From Microcoleus asticus IPMA8 (GTDB taxonomy: Bacteria; Cyanobacteriota; Cyanobacteriia; Cyanobacteriales; Microcoleaceae): a DNA stretch of 64,000 nucleotides. Where the stretch lies: the NCBI RefSeq assembly GCF_013179805.1, contig NZ_SRRZ01000018.1, positions 1-64,000 on the forward strand. Reading direction: 5' to 3'. The notes under the pieces are model-generated. The model saw nothing but the letters and a program-made list of their open reading frames with translations, was not told where the DNA came from and made no database searches. Made by a program: the position numbers and the translations under genes. Below, piece after piece: positions 42,604 to 50,419 of the stretch (position 1 is its first letter; every line of letters begins with the position of its first letter).

Positions 42604-44919
42604 TTAATTAGCATTGGGATTTGAGTCAGAATTAACAACGCATTTCCCCTGTTGATTCGGGTTTGGAGTCGGGTTAGAGACTACTTTAGAAAGGGCAGCT
42701 TGTTCTTGAATCCATCCGATTTCTCCCGCTGGCAGCTTGGCGATTCCTACTTCAACTGTTGGCTTAACGGTCGGGGAAGGCGAGGGAGTTGCCACAGCGG
42801 GAGATCGATTCACTGCGGGTTTTGAAACTGTAGAAAAGTCTTTATTTGAGTTGGGTTTGGGAGAGTTCGCTCGCACTATTTCAGGAATCGAACAAACTTT
42901 CAATTCCAACCAATTGCCTTGAGGCGTAAGTTGTTTGTTTGTCACCTGCAAAACGCTGCCGGCAGGGACTGTTCCCTTGACAGTCAACTCACCCATTGCG
43001 ACGCGCAAATCCAAGCGATCGCCCTCTTTTCCCAATTCCCCACCTGCAGAACTTTTAATCTCTATAAACGAGCCTGTTTCTAAAGATTTCACCGGAGGAG
43101 GTACAGATTCAACTATTTTCTGCGGCGTGCTTCCAACATTAATTAAACCGCCTTTCCCGAAAATCGACTCCCCGGCAGTATCGATCGCCCGACCCACCGG
43201 AGGGATGAAAAAATAAGCAAATACACCCCCCAACCCTAATAAAAATACAATTTTCAGGAGCAGAGAAAATGAACTTTTGCTTTTTTCCGGCTGTAACAAT
43301 TGCGTTTTCGCTTGAGAATTATTACCATCGCCAAGGGTTGTGGGATCAGTCAAATCCGTTGGCAACTCGTCGGTGTCGATAATTGGTTCCGGAGGCGTAT
43401 CTAAAGGTGCGACAGACAATTCTGTCAAAGTATTGCCTTCGTCCCTCAAATGTGCCTGACAGTGAATTAAAGCTACAGTGACGTTATCGTGACCGTTTCT
43501 AGTATTAGCAATCTCAATCAGTCGATCGCGCGCCTTGGCCACATTAATGCTACCGTCGAGAATTGGCAAAATCTCCGCTTCCCAACATTCCTCAACCCGG
43601 TCTTTATCGCTCAAACCGTCGGAGCACAGCAGCAAAACGCAGTCCTCATCCACCGGAAAACGCTGCACTGTTGGGTGCAGAGTGTTGGACGAACTAATGC
43701 CCAAAGCTTGAATCAGAGCGCCGGCGGCCACTTGTTCCAAAGCATCCCGGTAGAGGGAGTAGCCCAAACGCACCTCGCGGCAAGCTACATCGTCGTCGAG
43801 AGTAACTTGATAGCAGCCAGTGCGGGTAATCCAGTAAGCCCGACTGTCTCCGACGTGGGCGACGTAGAGTTCGTGAATGTGGGCTAAAGCCATAACTAGC
43901 GTAGTTCCCATCCGCTGGCGGCCTTGGCGGTGTTCGCTGTCGTTGCGACCGGCTATCTTGTCGTTAGCAGCACAAGCGGCCCGTTGCAGCTTGGAAGTCA
44001 GGCTCAGCGGGTCCCAATTAGCCTGATGCAGGGGCATTTGCTCCAACTTTTCCCGCAGCACAGCAATGGCTTCTTCCGAAGCGATTTCGCCGCCGTCTTG
44101 TCCGCCGATACCGTCGCAGACGATCGCGCAAGCGGACGATCCCGGTTTTCCGGAGAACACCGTACCGCTGGGCGGATAGCAAGCATCCTCGTTGTGAGCC
44201 CGTGCTCTGCCGACATCGGTGCCCGTGGCAATCTCAACGTGACGATCGTAAAATCGCCCGCACTTTGCCAGAGCTTTATCCAACTGGCCCATCAGTTGTT
44301 CGCCGTTGCGCACTTGACCGGCAACCATTTGCTGGCAAAGTTGCCTCAAAAAATTGGCGATCGCCGGATGAGCATCTTCGAGCCACTGCTGCCACAATTT
44401 GCCCAACTGCGACAAATTAGGCGGTTTGCGATCGGGCTGCAATTCCAGAAACCGCACCAATTGTCCTTCCACCCGCAGCAGTTCCGGAGTCAGCAGCGTG
44501 GAAGCCACGCCCTGAGCGATACACGGCTGCCACAACTGGGCAATTTGCCACAGCCAATTGAGCTGGCGCATCGCTGCGGCTCCTTTCCAGGAGTCGGCCA
44601 ATTCCGGCATTAAAGATTCCGTCACCTTCAAAATAGGCACGTTTTCCAATAGCCAGATATCTCCCGATAGCTTGCTCCTCTGGGACGATACCAGCCCGTA
44701 TACTTGAGGTACGTGCAACTGATAGGTAAATAGTCTCAGATAAGGAGTGACAACACTCGGAATCTCTTCGGGCTGTTCCGGCAACTGTTCGGGTTGAGTA
44801 TCGACAAGAAGTCGATCGCGCTTGACCAAGTAGCGACCAGCGATCAGATCGCCTGGCTTACACCCTTTGATCCCTTCACCTAAAGCCCATAAGTAGTGTT
44901 TTGCCACAGAGTTTTGCAT
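42604..44919 (-). CDS. PP2C-type Ser/Thr phosphatase, membrane-anchored
   Basis: A 771-residue protein. Residues about 235-500 form a PP2C phosphatase with metal-binding motifs in the expected order: DVGRARAHNEDACYP, AIVCDGIGGQDGGE, YVAHVGDSRAYW, LLCSDGLSD and NGHDNVTVALI. These aspartates coordinate the two Mn/Mg ions. The N-terminal 225 residues are helical with a LWQIAQLWQP segment and look like a degenerate kinase-like regulatory domain (uncertain). One transmembrane helix at about 563-583 (LLLKIVFLLGLGGVFAYFF) precedes a C-terminal SH3-like beta domain (VLQVTNKQLTPQGNWLEL) rich in Pro/Ser on the periplasmic side. It may antagonise Ser/Thr kinases and so set the phosphorylation state read by the FHA proteins at 2.6-6 kb, which is only inference. 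Confidence 0.87.
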   Translation of the reverse strand: MQNSVAKHYLWALGEGIKGCKPGDLIAGRYLVKRDRLLVDTQPEQLPEQPEEIPSVVTPYLRLFTYQLHVPQVYGLVSSQRSKLSGDIWLLENVPILKVTESLMPELADSWKGAAAMRQLNWLWQIAQLWQPCIAQGVASTLLTPELLRVEGQLVRFLELQPDRKPPNLSQLGKLWQQWLEDAHPAIANFLRQLCQQMVAGQVRNGEQLMGQLDKALAKCGRFYDRHVEIATGTDVGRARAHNEDACYPPSGTVFSGKPGSSACAIVCDGIGGQDGGEIASEEAIAVLREKLEQMPLHQANWDPLSLTSKLQRAACAANDKIAGRNDSEHRQGRQRMGTTLVMALAHIHELYVAHVGDSRAYWITRTGCYQVTLDDDVACREVRLGYSLYRDALEQVAAGALIQALGISSSNTLHPTVQRFPVDEDCVLLLCSDGLSDKDRVEECWEAEILPILDGSINVAKARDRLIEIANTRNGHDNVTVALIHCQAHLRDEGNTLTELSVAPLDTPPEPIIDTDELPTDLTDPTTLGDGNNSQAKTQLLQPEKSKSSFSLLLKIVFLLGLGGVFAYFFIPPVGRAIDTAGESIFGKGGLINVGSTPQKIVESVPPPVKSLETGSFIEIKSSAGGELGKEGDRLDLRVAMGELTVKGTVPAGSVLQVTNKQLTPQGNWLELKVCSIPEIVRANSPKPNSNKDFSTVSKPAVNRSPAVATPSPSPTVKPTVEVGIAKLPAGEIGWIQEQAALSKVVSNPTPNPNQQGKCVVNSDSNPNAN

Positions 44920-44989
44920 AAGGGTTCCTGACGCCTTTGGGCAAGCGTGCTGATCTGAACTATTTTAGCGATTGAACCTCGACGGTTGA

Positions 44990-45400
44990 TACGTGGCGAT
45001 TATTCGACACCCCCGCTTTCTCAACAGACGGGGATTCTTAAGACTTCGCAGTCCTAATATCCTGATTTTTCAGGTTCCTAGGCTTACCACGTTTGCACTC
45101 TTGTGCGCGTAGTTATATCTCCTGAGAATGTTTTAGGCGTGACTTTCCCCCAGTCCAGGGGTAGGTTTTAATGTCTTGTACTGACACGAATAGTCTACCA
45201 TTTTGTTGACCCCCGATGAATCTTGCTATGAGCTTTCAGGGTTAGATGCTGGCGCGACGCCGAAGTCCTCGGCTTGAAAGCACGCTGTGTTCAGCATATT
45301 CCTGATAGTAGCGATTTCCGAAGAAATCGCGGTTCTCAAACAAATTGAAATTTTAGACTAACTATAATGGTATGATGCAGCTAGGTAGAAATCACCTGAG
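44990..45400 (-). mobile_element. IS200/IS605-like remnant with end hairpin, no transposase
   Basis: On the minus strand AAGAATCCCCGTCTGTTGAG and AAAGCGGGGGTGTCGAA at 45003-45040 form the IS605-type right-end hairpin. About 350 bases towards higher coordinates hold GC-rich hairpins (GCGATTTCCGAAGAAATCGC at 45318-45337 and GCCGAGGACTTCGGC near 45260) but no open tnpB. This resembles the structured region around the 3' end of tnpB, where the guide RNA is encoded. A transposase body is absent, so it is either a deletion remnant or a non-autonomous element. Confidence 0.45.
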
Positions 45401-45494
45401 CCAACAGGTATAAATAAACATCAATTGTCGGTTTTCTCGCCCAGGGTGTTCCGTGCCTCGTAGCCGAGTTTCGCAAGTAAAGTTAAATTTAACC

Positions 45495-45695
45495 TTACCC
45501 AAAGTAAGGATACAAGCCCACAGATAAATCTGTGGAGTCCACCTAAAGTCTAAAATCTAACATCTCACATCTACTGACGGATGCAAGCCCCCGACAGGAG
45601 TCGTGGAGAGAAAAAAAAATTAGATATTAGTTCAAGCCCGCAGATTCATCTGTGGAGTCAATCTAAAATCTAAAATCTAAAATCTAAAATCGACT
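45495..45695. repeat. Compound dispersed repeat, copy D
   Basis: Contains AAGGATACAAGCCCACAGAT, CCGACAGGAGTCG, CAGATTCATCTGTGGAGTC and the (TCTAAAA)4 tail (45662-45690) followed by TCGACTGACC. It ends 34 bases before the start of the gene at 45729. An internal near-duplicate of the CAGAT/ATCTGTGGAG part occurs at 45525-45540. Confidence 0.75.
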
Positions 45696-45728
45696 GACCG
45701 GCCTCTGCAAGCTGTTGAGTATTTAACC

Positions 45729-46112
45729 ATGCCCCTACATGAGTCCAGTGCCTTTCGCAAGAATTTGTCCGATCCGAAGCTGCTGCCTGCAGTTGAAATA
45801 GACGAAATACTGACTAGCATTCAACATTCTCACAGTTTTTATTACAAAGTGATGAATCTTGAGGTTTGGGCGCTGGTGGAAACCTTGGATGGGCTGTTTC
45901 CCGGCGCTTGGGGTCATTTTATGACCAACCGCCAAGTTGCAGTTAAACAGTTTTTGGAGCGCGATCGCCATCCTACTAATTTTGCGGTTGATGCTGGGGA
46001 TGCGGGGGAGAAAAAAGAAGGAAAAAGGCCCTTGGACTCGGCTGAGGGTAAAAAGCAGGAAGAAGCCAGGAGTCAGGAGTCAGGAGTCAGAAAGAAGCAG
46101 GAAGAAGAATAA
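45729..46112 (+). CDS. Cyanobacterial hypothetical protein with repeat-derived tail
   Basis: A 127-residue protein. Residues 1-80 look like a compact helical domain (LLPAVEIDEILTSIQHSHSF, FYYKVMNLEVWALVETLDGL, LFPGAWGHFMTNRQVAVKQF) that resembles a conserved cyanobacterial hypothetical family; no function is known. The last 45 residues are Glu/Lys/Gln-rich (EEARSQESGVRKKQEEE) and derive from an AGGAGTC heptamer array (46070-46093), so the C-terminus has been extended by repeat DNA. Confidence 0.65.
   Translation: MPLHESSAFRKNLSDPKLLPAVEIDEILTSIQHSHSFYYKVMNLEVWALVETLDGLFPGAWGHFMTNRQVAVKQFLERDRHPTNFAVDAGDAGEKKEGKRPLDSAEGKKQEEARSQESGVRKKQEEE
46065..46110 (+). repeat. Heptamer repeat (AGGAGTC) inside coding region
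   Basis: Three AGGAGTC units then AGAAGAAGCAGGAAGAAG-like sequence encode the SQESGVRKKQEEE tail. Period 7 in a coding region is unusual and only tolerable at the end of the frame. Confidence 0.7.
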
Positions 46113-46330
46113 AAGCAGATTTTCCCAATTATCCCCATCTGGGCCTTTCCTTTGTATCGAAGTCTAGATCCGCCTCAATCCCCTTAAGGCCGGACACGAA
46201 AGAGAAGCGTCTTGTCCCCCCCTACTCCCCCTGATTAAGGGCAGTAGAGGGGATGGAAACTCAGCTACAAGCGACATTTATGATGGCTTTCTATCTTAAG
46301 TTGACACAAATGCCGATCGCCCGATCGCCC

Positions 46331-46675
46331 TTACAGGTGAACTTTGGAATCAACTTGAGGCAATCCCATGCTGTAGTTAACAGCGCGGCCGTTGAGGTTG
46401 TAGCTGATTTGGCCTTTTTGTAGGAGCGATCGTACCAAGTGTTCCAATTCCGAACCGATGCGGCGGAGGTTGTACTCGGTCAAGTCTTCGCCCTCGTAGG
46501 CGTCTACGAGTTGGTCAAATTTGGCATATACCTGTTTGATTGACTCGTCATTCCAGTTAAGTTCGTTATCTGGGTCAATGTCGAGCGTCAAAAGGTCGTT
46601 GCTGGGTACGAGTTCGTTATCTTCGAGGATGGCGGTGTATATGCGAATATGGCGGGTTGTTGACTTAAGCTGCAT
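46331..46675 (-). CDS. ndhM: NAD(P)H-quinone oxidoreductase subunit M
   Basis: Small oxygenic-photosynthesis-specific subunit of the NDH-1 complex that drives cyclic electron flow and CO2 uptake. The 114 residues match the NdhM pattern throughout: STTRHIRIYTA (5-15), EDNELVPSNDLLTLDIDPDN (18-37), GEDLTEYNLRRIGSELEHLV and the end ISYNLNGRAVNYSMGLPQV. No membrane segment, consistent with a peripheral stromal/cytoplasmic subunit. ATG start matches the usual length. Confidence 0.95.
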   Translation of the reverse strand: MQLKSTTRHIRIYTAILEDNELVPSNDLLTLDIDPDNELNWNDESIKQVYAKFDQLVDAYEGEDLTEYNLRRIGSELEHLVRSLLQKGQISYNLNGRAVNYSMGLPQVDSKVHL

Positions 46676-46750
46676 GACTTCTTATGTGTAAAGATTTTTT
46701 GCTGAATTAATTGTAATGGCACAGAGATGCGCGGGGAGGGTGGGCGATCG

Positions 46751-47308
46751 TCAATTTCTCGGAATCCCGAAATTTTTTAGTTGTTCGGCAGTCCAATTTT
46801 TGTAATATTCAGTTTTTTCTAAAGAATCGGAAGCTGGCTTCAGCTTAGAATTTACTTGAACAGTGAAGCCCGGATACGGCATCCTCCTAGTATGAAGCCC
46901 GTCAATATTAAAATCTTCTTCGGGATGGATGTGAAAAGCCAGCAAGCCCAACTCTGATATCTGATTATTCAATTTGTCTATCAATTCTTTAGTTTCGGGC
47001 GCACTAATCGCATTTTTTTCGGGATTAATTACTACCATGATTTCAAATTCTGAATTGTAAAACTCATAAATGGATTTCATTATGGCAGAATCGCGATCGA
47101 ACTCAGTCAGGGCTGAAAACCGCTCGATTTTGAATAAAATTTGATTAGCCAAGCGTGCCTTTTTAGCGAAGGGACAAATCGGTAAATCGTTGAAAACTGG
47201 ATGCGGTAACTCGACAAACTCCGTCATCCATCTGAGGGTAGATTCTATAATTTCTGTGTCCGATTCATTCATCGATAATCTATATATTTGATATTTCATA
47301 CTAATCAT
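46751..47308 (-). CDS. Hypothetical protein, possible DUF1415 relative
   Basis: A 185-residue soluble protein. The first half has TLRWMTEFVELPHPVFNDLP and ICPFAKKARLANQILFKIER; the second half has LGLLAFHIHPEEDFNIDGLH and TRRMPYPGFTVQVN. The CPFA motif followed later by a RxPYP motif recalls the DUF1415 family, but the resemblance is weak and no function follows from it. The single cysteine in ICPFAK could be reactive. An ATG nine bases later (MKYQIYRL) is an alternative start. Adjacent, same strand: TerD fusion upstream and ndhM downstream. Confidence 0.55.
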   Translation of the reverse strand: MISMKYQIYRLSMNESDTEIIESTLRWMTEFVELPHPVFNDLPICPFAKKARLANQILFKIERFSALTEFDRDSAIMKSIYEFYNSEFEIMVVINPEKNAISAPETKELIDKLNNQISELGLLAFHIHPEEDFNIDGLHTRRMPYPGFTVQVNSKLKPASDSLEKTEYYKNWTAEQLKNFGIPRN

Positions 47309-47355
47309 ACTCTATTTTTTGGGTGGGCACACCCCACCATTCGTATCAACTTAAA

Positions 47356-47395
47356 CCGAAGTCCGCCAGGGGTTTAAACCCCTGGCGGACTTCGG
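47356..47395. repeat. 40-bp perfect palindrome
   Basis: CCGAAGTCCGCCAGGGGTTT is followed directly by its exact reverse complement, with no loop. The right half CCCCTGGCGGACT also appears at 19009-19021. It lies between the hypothetical gene at 46751 and the TerD fusion; likely a REP-like mobile palindrome, perhaps also a terminator. Confidence 0.9.
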
Positions 47396-47460
47396 GGAAG
47401 AGCCTGGAAAATTGGCACCAATACATTGCTCACCTTGCTCTTTAATATTAGCGATCGACT

Positions 47461-49422
47461 TTATTCGTGAATTGTGCCATCTGGCATAATTGCACCTGCG
47501 AGTTTGGCCGTTTCCAGATTTACCACGCCACTTAGATTCGCTCCCTTTAGGTTGGCTTTTTCTAGGTTTGTATTCTGCAAATTTGCACCGCGCAAGTCTG
47601 CCAAATTTAAGTCTGCCCCACTAAAATTTCCACCACTAAGGTTAGCCCCACAGAAATTTACTTCAATTAATATTGCTCCGCTTAAATTGCATTGAAGAAC
47701 TCCACCAACCAAATTAACTTTTGTCAGATTAGCACCAGTAAAATTTGCCCCACCTGTTTCTGCACTTTTCAGATTCGCTCCACTCAAGTCTGCCAGAGTT
47801 AAGTTAGCATACAGTAAATTTGCCTGCATCAGGTTTGCTCCTATCAAGTTTGCCACCGTGAAGTTGGCACCACTCAGATTTGCTCCGCTTAAATTGGTTT
47901 TATTCAAATTAGCTTGCAGAAGTTTTGCACCCTGCAAATTTGCCTTAGTTAGATTTGCACCGCTCAAGTTAGCTTCACTCAAGTCAGCAGAACTCAAATC
48001 AATACCAACTAGGTTTGCTGTTTGCAGCGAAGCATTAGGAGCAATTAAGTAAGCACCTGCTTTAACAGGGTCAAAACCTGTGGAGAAAATAGTCTCTGCA
48101 TTGTAAATCGCTCCTTCAAGGTTTGCTCCTTCAAGGTTTGCCCTATTAAGGTTTGCACCGAATAGGTTTGTCTTACTTAGGTTGGCATTACTAAAATCAG
48201 CATTCATCAATCTCGATTGCCTCAACTTCAACCCAGTTAAGTTTGCTTTACTGAGGTTTGCCCTGCTGAAATCTACTCCAGACGACAAATGAACCACGGT
48301 GAGATTTACCCCACTCAGATTAGCTTCAATTAGGTTCGCACTCAACAGATTGGCTTGAGTTAAATTTGCATTGACGAATTGTGTTTTACGTAAATTTGCT
48401 GAGCTTAGATTGGCTTTGTAAAGGTTTGCCTGACATAAATTTGCCTCACTCAGGTTAGCACCAGATAAGTTTGTTTGAGAGAGTTCTGCACCGCTTAAAT
48501 TAGCTCTACTCAGGTTGACCTTAACCAAGACTTTTTTGCTCAGATTGACTCCCGCTAAATTAACTCCCGTAAAATTTCGTTCTTTCTGATACCGTTGCAA
48601 AAAGTCCTCAGCACTAATAGCTGGTTCCAGATTTTCTAGTGCAGAATCATCTATTTTTTCCTCTTCCTCAGATTGCACAGTATCCGCATTTACAGGAGTA
48701 GCCACCGGCTGTTCTACCGTTTCGCTAGATGCTGGAATTGGTGTCTCCTCGATCGCCTCTTCGCGCAATAGCTTGTCCACGCGATCGCTAAACTGTCTCA
48801 AAACCTCAGCATCATCAACCTTCTCACCAGCATTTGAGCTTTTCTCAACCGCATTCTCAACATAATACTTATCTACAAAACTTTGCAACGGAGCATTATA
48901 TCCCTGTCCTACCGGCTGAAACCTCCATTCGCCATTCTTCTTATACAAACGTCCAAATTCTAAAGCCGTTTCTTGGGAAAATATCTGATTTAAATTGTAC
49001 CGAACCAATTCGCTAAGAGTCTCTGAATTGTAAAGCCGGATAAAAGCATTTTTAACTTGACTAAAACTTTGATTTTTTTCCTGTCCGTCGTGAATAGTCA
49101 CAACAAACACAATTTCCTGAATAGCAGAATTGATTTTACTCAAATCCAGATAAACCGTCTCATCATCTCCCTCAATTTGTCCATTCCTGCTATCTCCCGA
49201 ATGTCGCACCGCACCGTCCGGCGATGTCAGATTGTTGTAAAATACAAAATACTTTTCATCTGGAATGCGACCGTCTGCCGCTAACATAAAAACTGATGCG
49301 TCAATGTCGCAGTTTTGTGCTGTTTGGCTGACTTGCCAACCCAGGGCGATCGCAATTCTACTGAAATTAGGAGTTTCTTTAGAAAGATTGAACCTTTCAC
49401 CCTTAGTTAATTCGATACTCAT
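47461..49422 (-). CDS. TerD-pentapeptide fusion protein
   Basis: A 653-residue fusion. Residues 1-190 form a TerD/TerE-type stress domain: ELTKGERFNLSK, IALGWQVS, CDIDASVFMLAADGRIPD, HSGDSRNGQIEGDDETVYLD and a final YNLNQIFSQETALEFGRLYK; the DIDAS and GDxxxGxxxGDDE loops bind calcium in this family. A Glu/Pro/Val-rich linker spans about 200-275. Residues 285-645 are pentapeptide repeats (over 60 A(N/D)LXX units) ending in AIMPDGTIHE, the same C-cap as the protein at 19655. Unusual pairing of a tellurite/stress domain with a beta-helix. It is divergent from the channel gene at 49448, with only 25 bases between starts. Confidence 0.88.
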   Translation of the reverse strand: MSIELTKGERFNLSKETPNFSRIAIALGWQVSQTAQNCDIDASVFMLAADGRIPDEKYFVFYNNLTSPDGAVRHSGDSRNGQIEGDDETVYLDLSKINSAIQEIVFVVTIHDGQEKNQSFSQVKNAFIRLYNSETLSELVRYNLNQIFSQETALEFGRLYKKNGEWRFQPVGQGYNAPLQSFVDKYYVENAVEKSSNAGEKVDDAEVLRQFSDRVDKLLREEAIEETPIPASSETVEQPVATPVNADTVQSEEEEKIDDSALENLEPAISAEDFLQRYQKERNFTGVNLAGVNLSKKVLVKVNLSRANLSGAELSQTNLSGANLSEANLCQANLYKANLSSANLRKTQFVNANLTQANLLSANLIEANLSGVNLTVVHLSSGVDFSRANLSKANLTGLKLRQSRLMNADFSNANLSKTNLFGANLNRANLEGANLEGAIYNAETIFSTGFDPVKAGAYLIAPNASLQTANLVGIDLSSADLSEANLSGANLTKANLQGAKLLQANLNKTNLSGANLSGANFTVANLIGANLMQANLLYANLTLADLSGANLKSAETGGANFTGANLTKVNLVGGVLQCNLSGAILIEVNFCGANLSGGNFSGADLNLADLRGANLQNTNLEKANLKGANLSGVVNLETAKLAGAIMPDGTIHE

Positions 49423-49447
49423 ATGCGATAATTCCCTTACCTCATAA

Positions 49448-50248
49448 ATGGTATTAATTATCTCATCTATGTTAACCCGATCGCAAATTGGATTTTATCT
49501 CGAAGACATCGAAACCCCAATTGGCAGAACCGTCAATTTAACTCTTACCGGACTCATTCTTTTATCTTCCGCCAGCTTCATCGCCGAAACTTACCCGATT
49601 TCGGAATCTGTTAGAATTAATTTCCAAACTCTCGATACTGTTCTTTTAATCGTTTTTGCAGTTGAGTATTTATTGCGACTGTGGTGTGCCGAAAATCGAG
49701 TTAAATTTATTTTTAGTTTTTTTTCAATTATTGATTTGCTGGCAATTTTACCATTTTTGCTGGGATTTGTCAACGTTAGTTTTATCCGAATTTTTCGCTG
49801 GTTCAGAATTCTCCGACTCATCCGCTTTCTGGAATTAAAAATTTCTATTTTCCGCATCAGCAGCGAAGATGGAGTGATTTTTGCTCGGATTTTGTTTACT
49901 TTGCTGGCAATAATTTTTGTTTATTCGGGTTTGATTTATCAAGTAGAACATCCGGCAAATGCCGAAAATTTTGGAACTTTTTTGGATGCTGTTTATTTCT
50001 CGGTTGTCACGATGACGACGGTGGGATTTGGCGATGTTACTCCGATTTCGGAATCCGGTCGTTTTCTGACTATTTTGATGATTTTGACGGGAATTGCTCT
50101 GATTCCTTGGCAATTGGGGGATTTGATCAAACAATTAGTTAAAAGTGCTAATCACGTAGAAGCTGTTTGTAAAGGTTGCGGTTGGTCTGTACACGATGCT
50201 AATGCCAAATATTGTAAAATGTGCGGCACTCAATTAGATAATGGTTGA
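49448..50248 (+). CDS. Voltage-gated-type ion channel with C-terminal zinc ribbon
   Basis: A 266-residue six-helix cation channel subunit. Helix S1 starts near residue 28; S4 near 120-140 has positively charged residues every third position (RIFRWFRILRLIRF), a voltage-sensor pattern. The pore loop VVTMTTVGFGDVTP (about 188-201) has the TVGFGD selectivity filter, a variant of the K+ channel TVGYGD. After S6 a 30-residue soluble tail contains a CKGCGW...CKMCG zinc ribbon, atypical for this family. An ATG 21 bases downstream (MLTRSQIGF) is an alternative start. Divergent from the TerD fusion. Confidence 0.87.
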   Translation: MVLIISSMLTRSQIGFYLEDIETPIGRTVNLTLTGLILLSSASFIAETYPISESVRINFQTLDTVLLIVFAVEYLLRLWCAENRVKFIFSFFSIIDLLAILPFLLGFVNVSFIRIFRWFRILRLIRFLELKISIFRISSEDGVIFARILFTLLAIIFVYSGLIYQVEHPANAENFGTFLDAVYFSVVTMTTVGFGDVTPISESGRFLTILMILTGIALIPWQLGDLIKQLVKSANHVEAVCKGCGWSVHDANAKYCKMCGTQLDNG

Positions 50249-50419
50249 CTGCTGACTGTTGACTGTTGACTGTTACAGCAGTTTTAAGTTGAGTGCAGTA
50301 CAGATAACCGGTAGGGACACGGCATTGCCGTGTCTTGTAGTTCATAAATCTGGAATACGCTGTAACTTCTTCCCTCTTCCTTCTTCCTTCTTCCCTCTTC
50401 CCTCTTCCTTCTTCCTTCT
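50249..50419. repeat. Heptamer arrays and dispersed palindrome
   Basis: TGTTGACTGTTGACTG (about 50244-50272), GGACACGGCATTGCCGTGTC (50313-50332), and CTTCTTCCCTCTTCCTTCTT-type pyrimidine heptamers (50367-50417) fill the space between convergent genes. Confidence 0.85.

Noticed and set aside
47474..48052. Plus-strand frames opposite the TerD-pentapeptide gene
   Set aside because: LAPLRFAPL-type mirror images of pentapeptide repeats.
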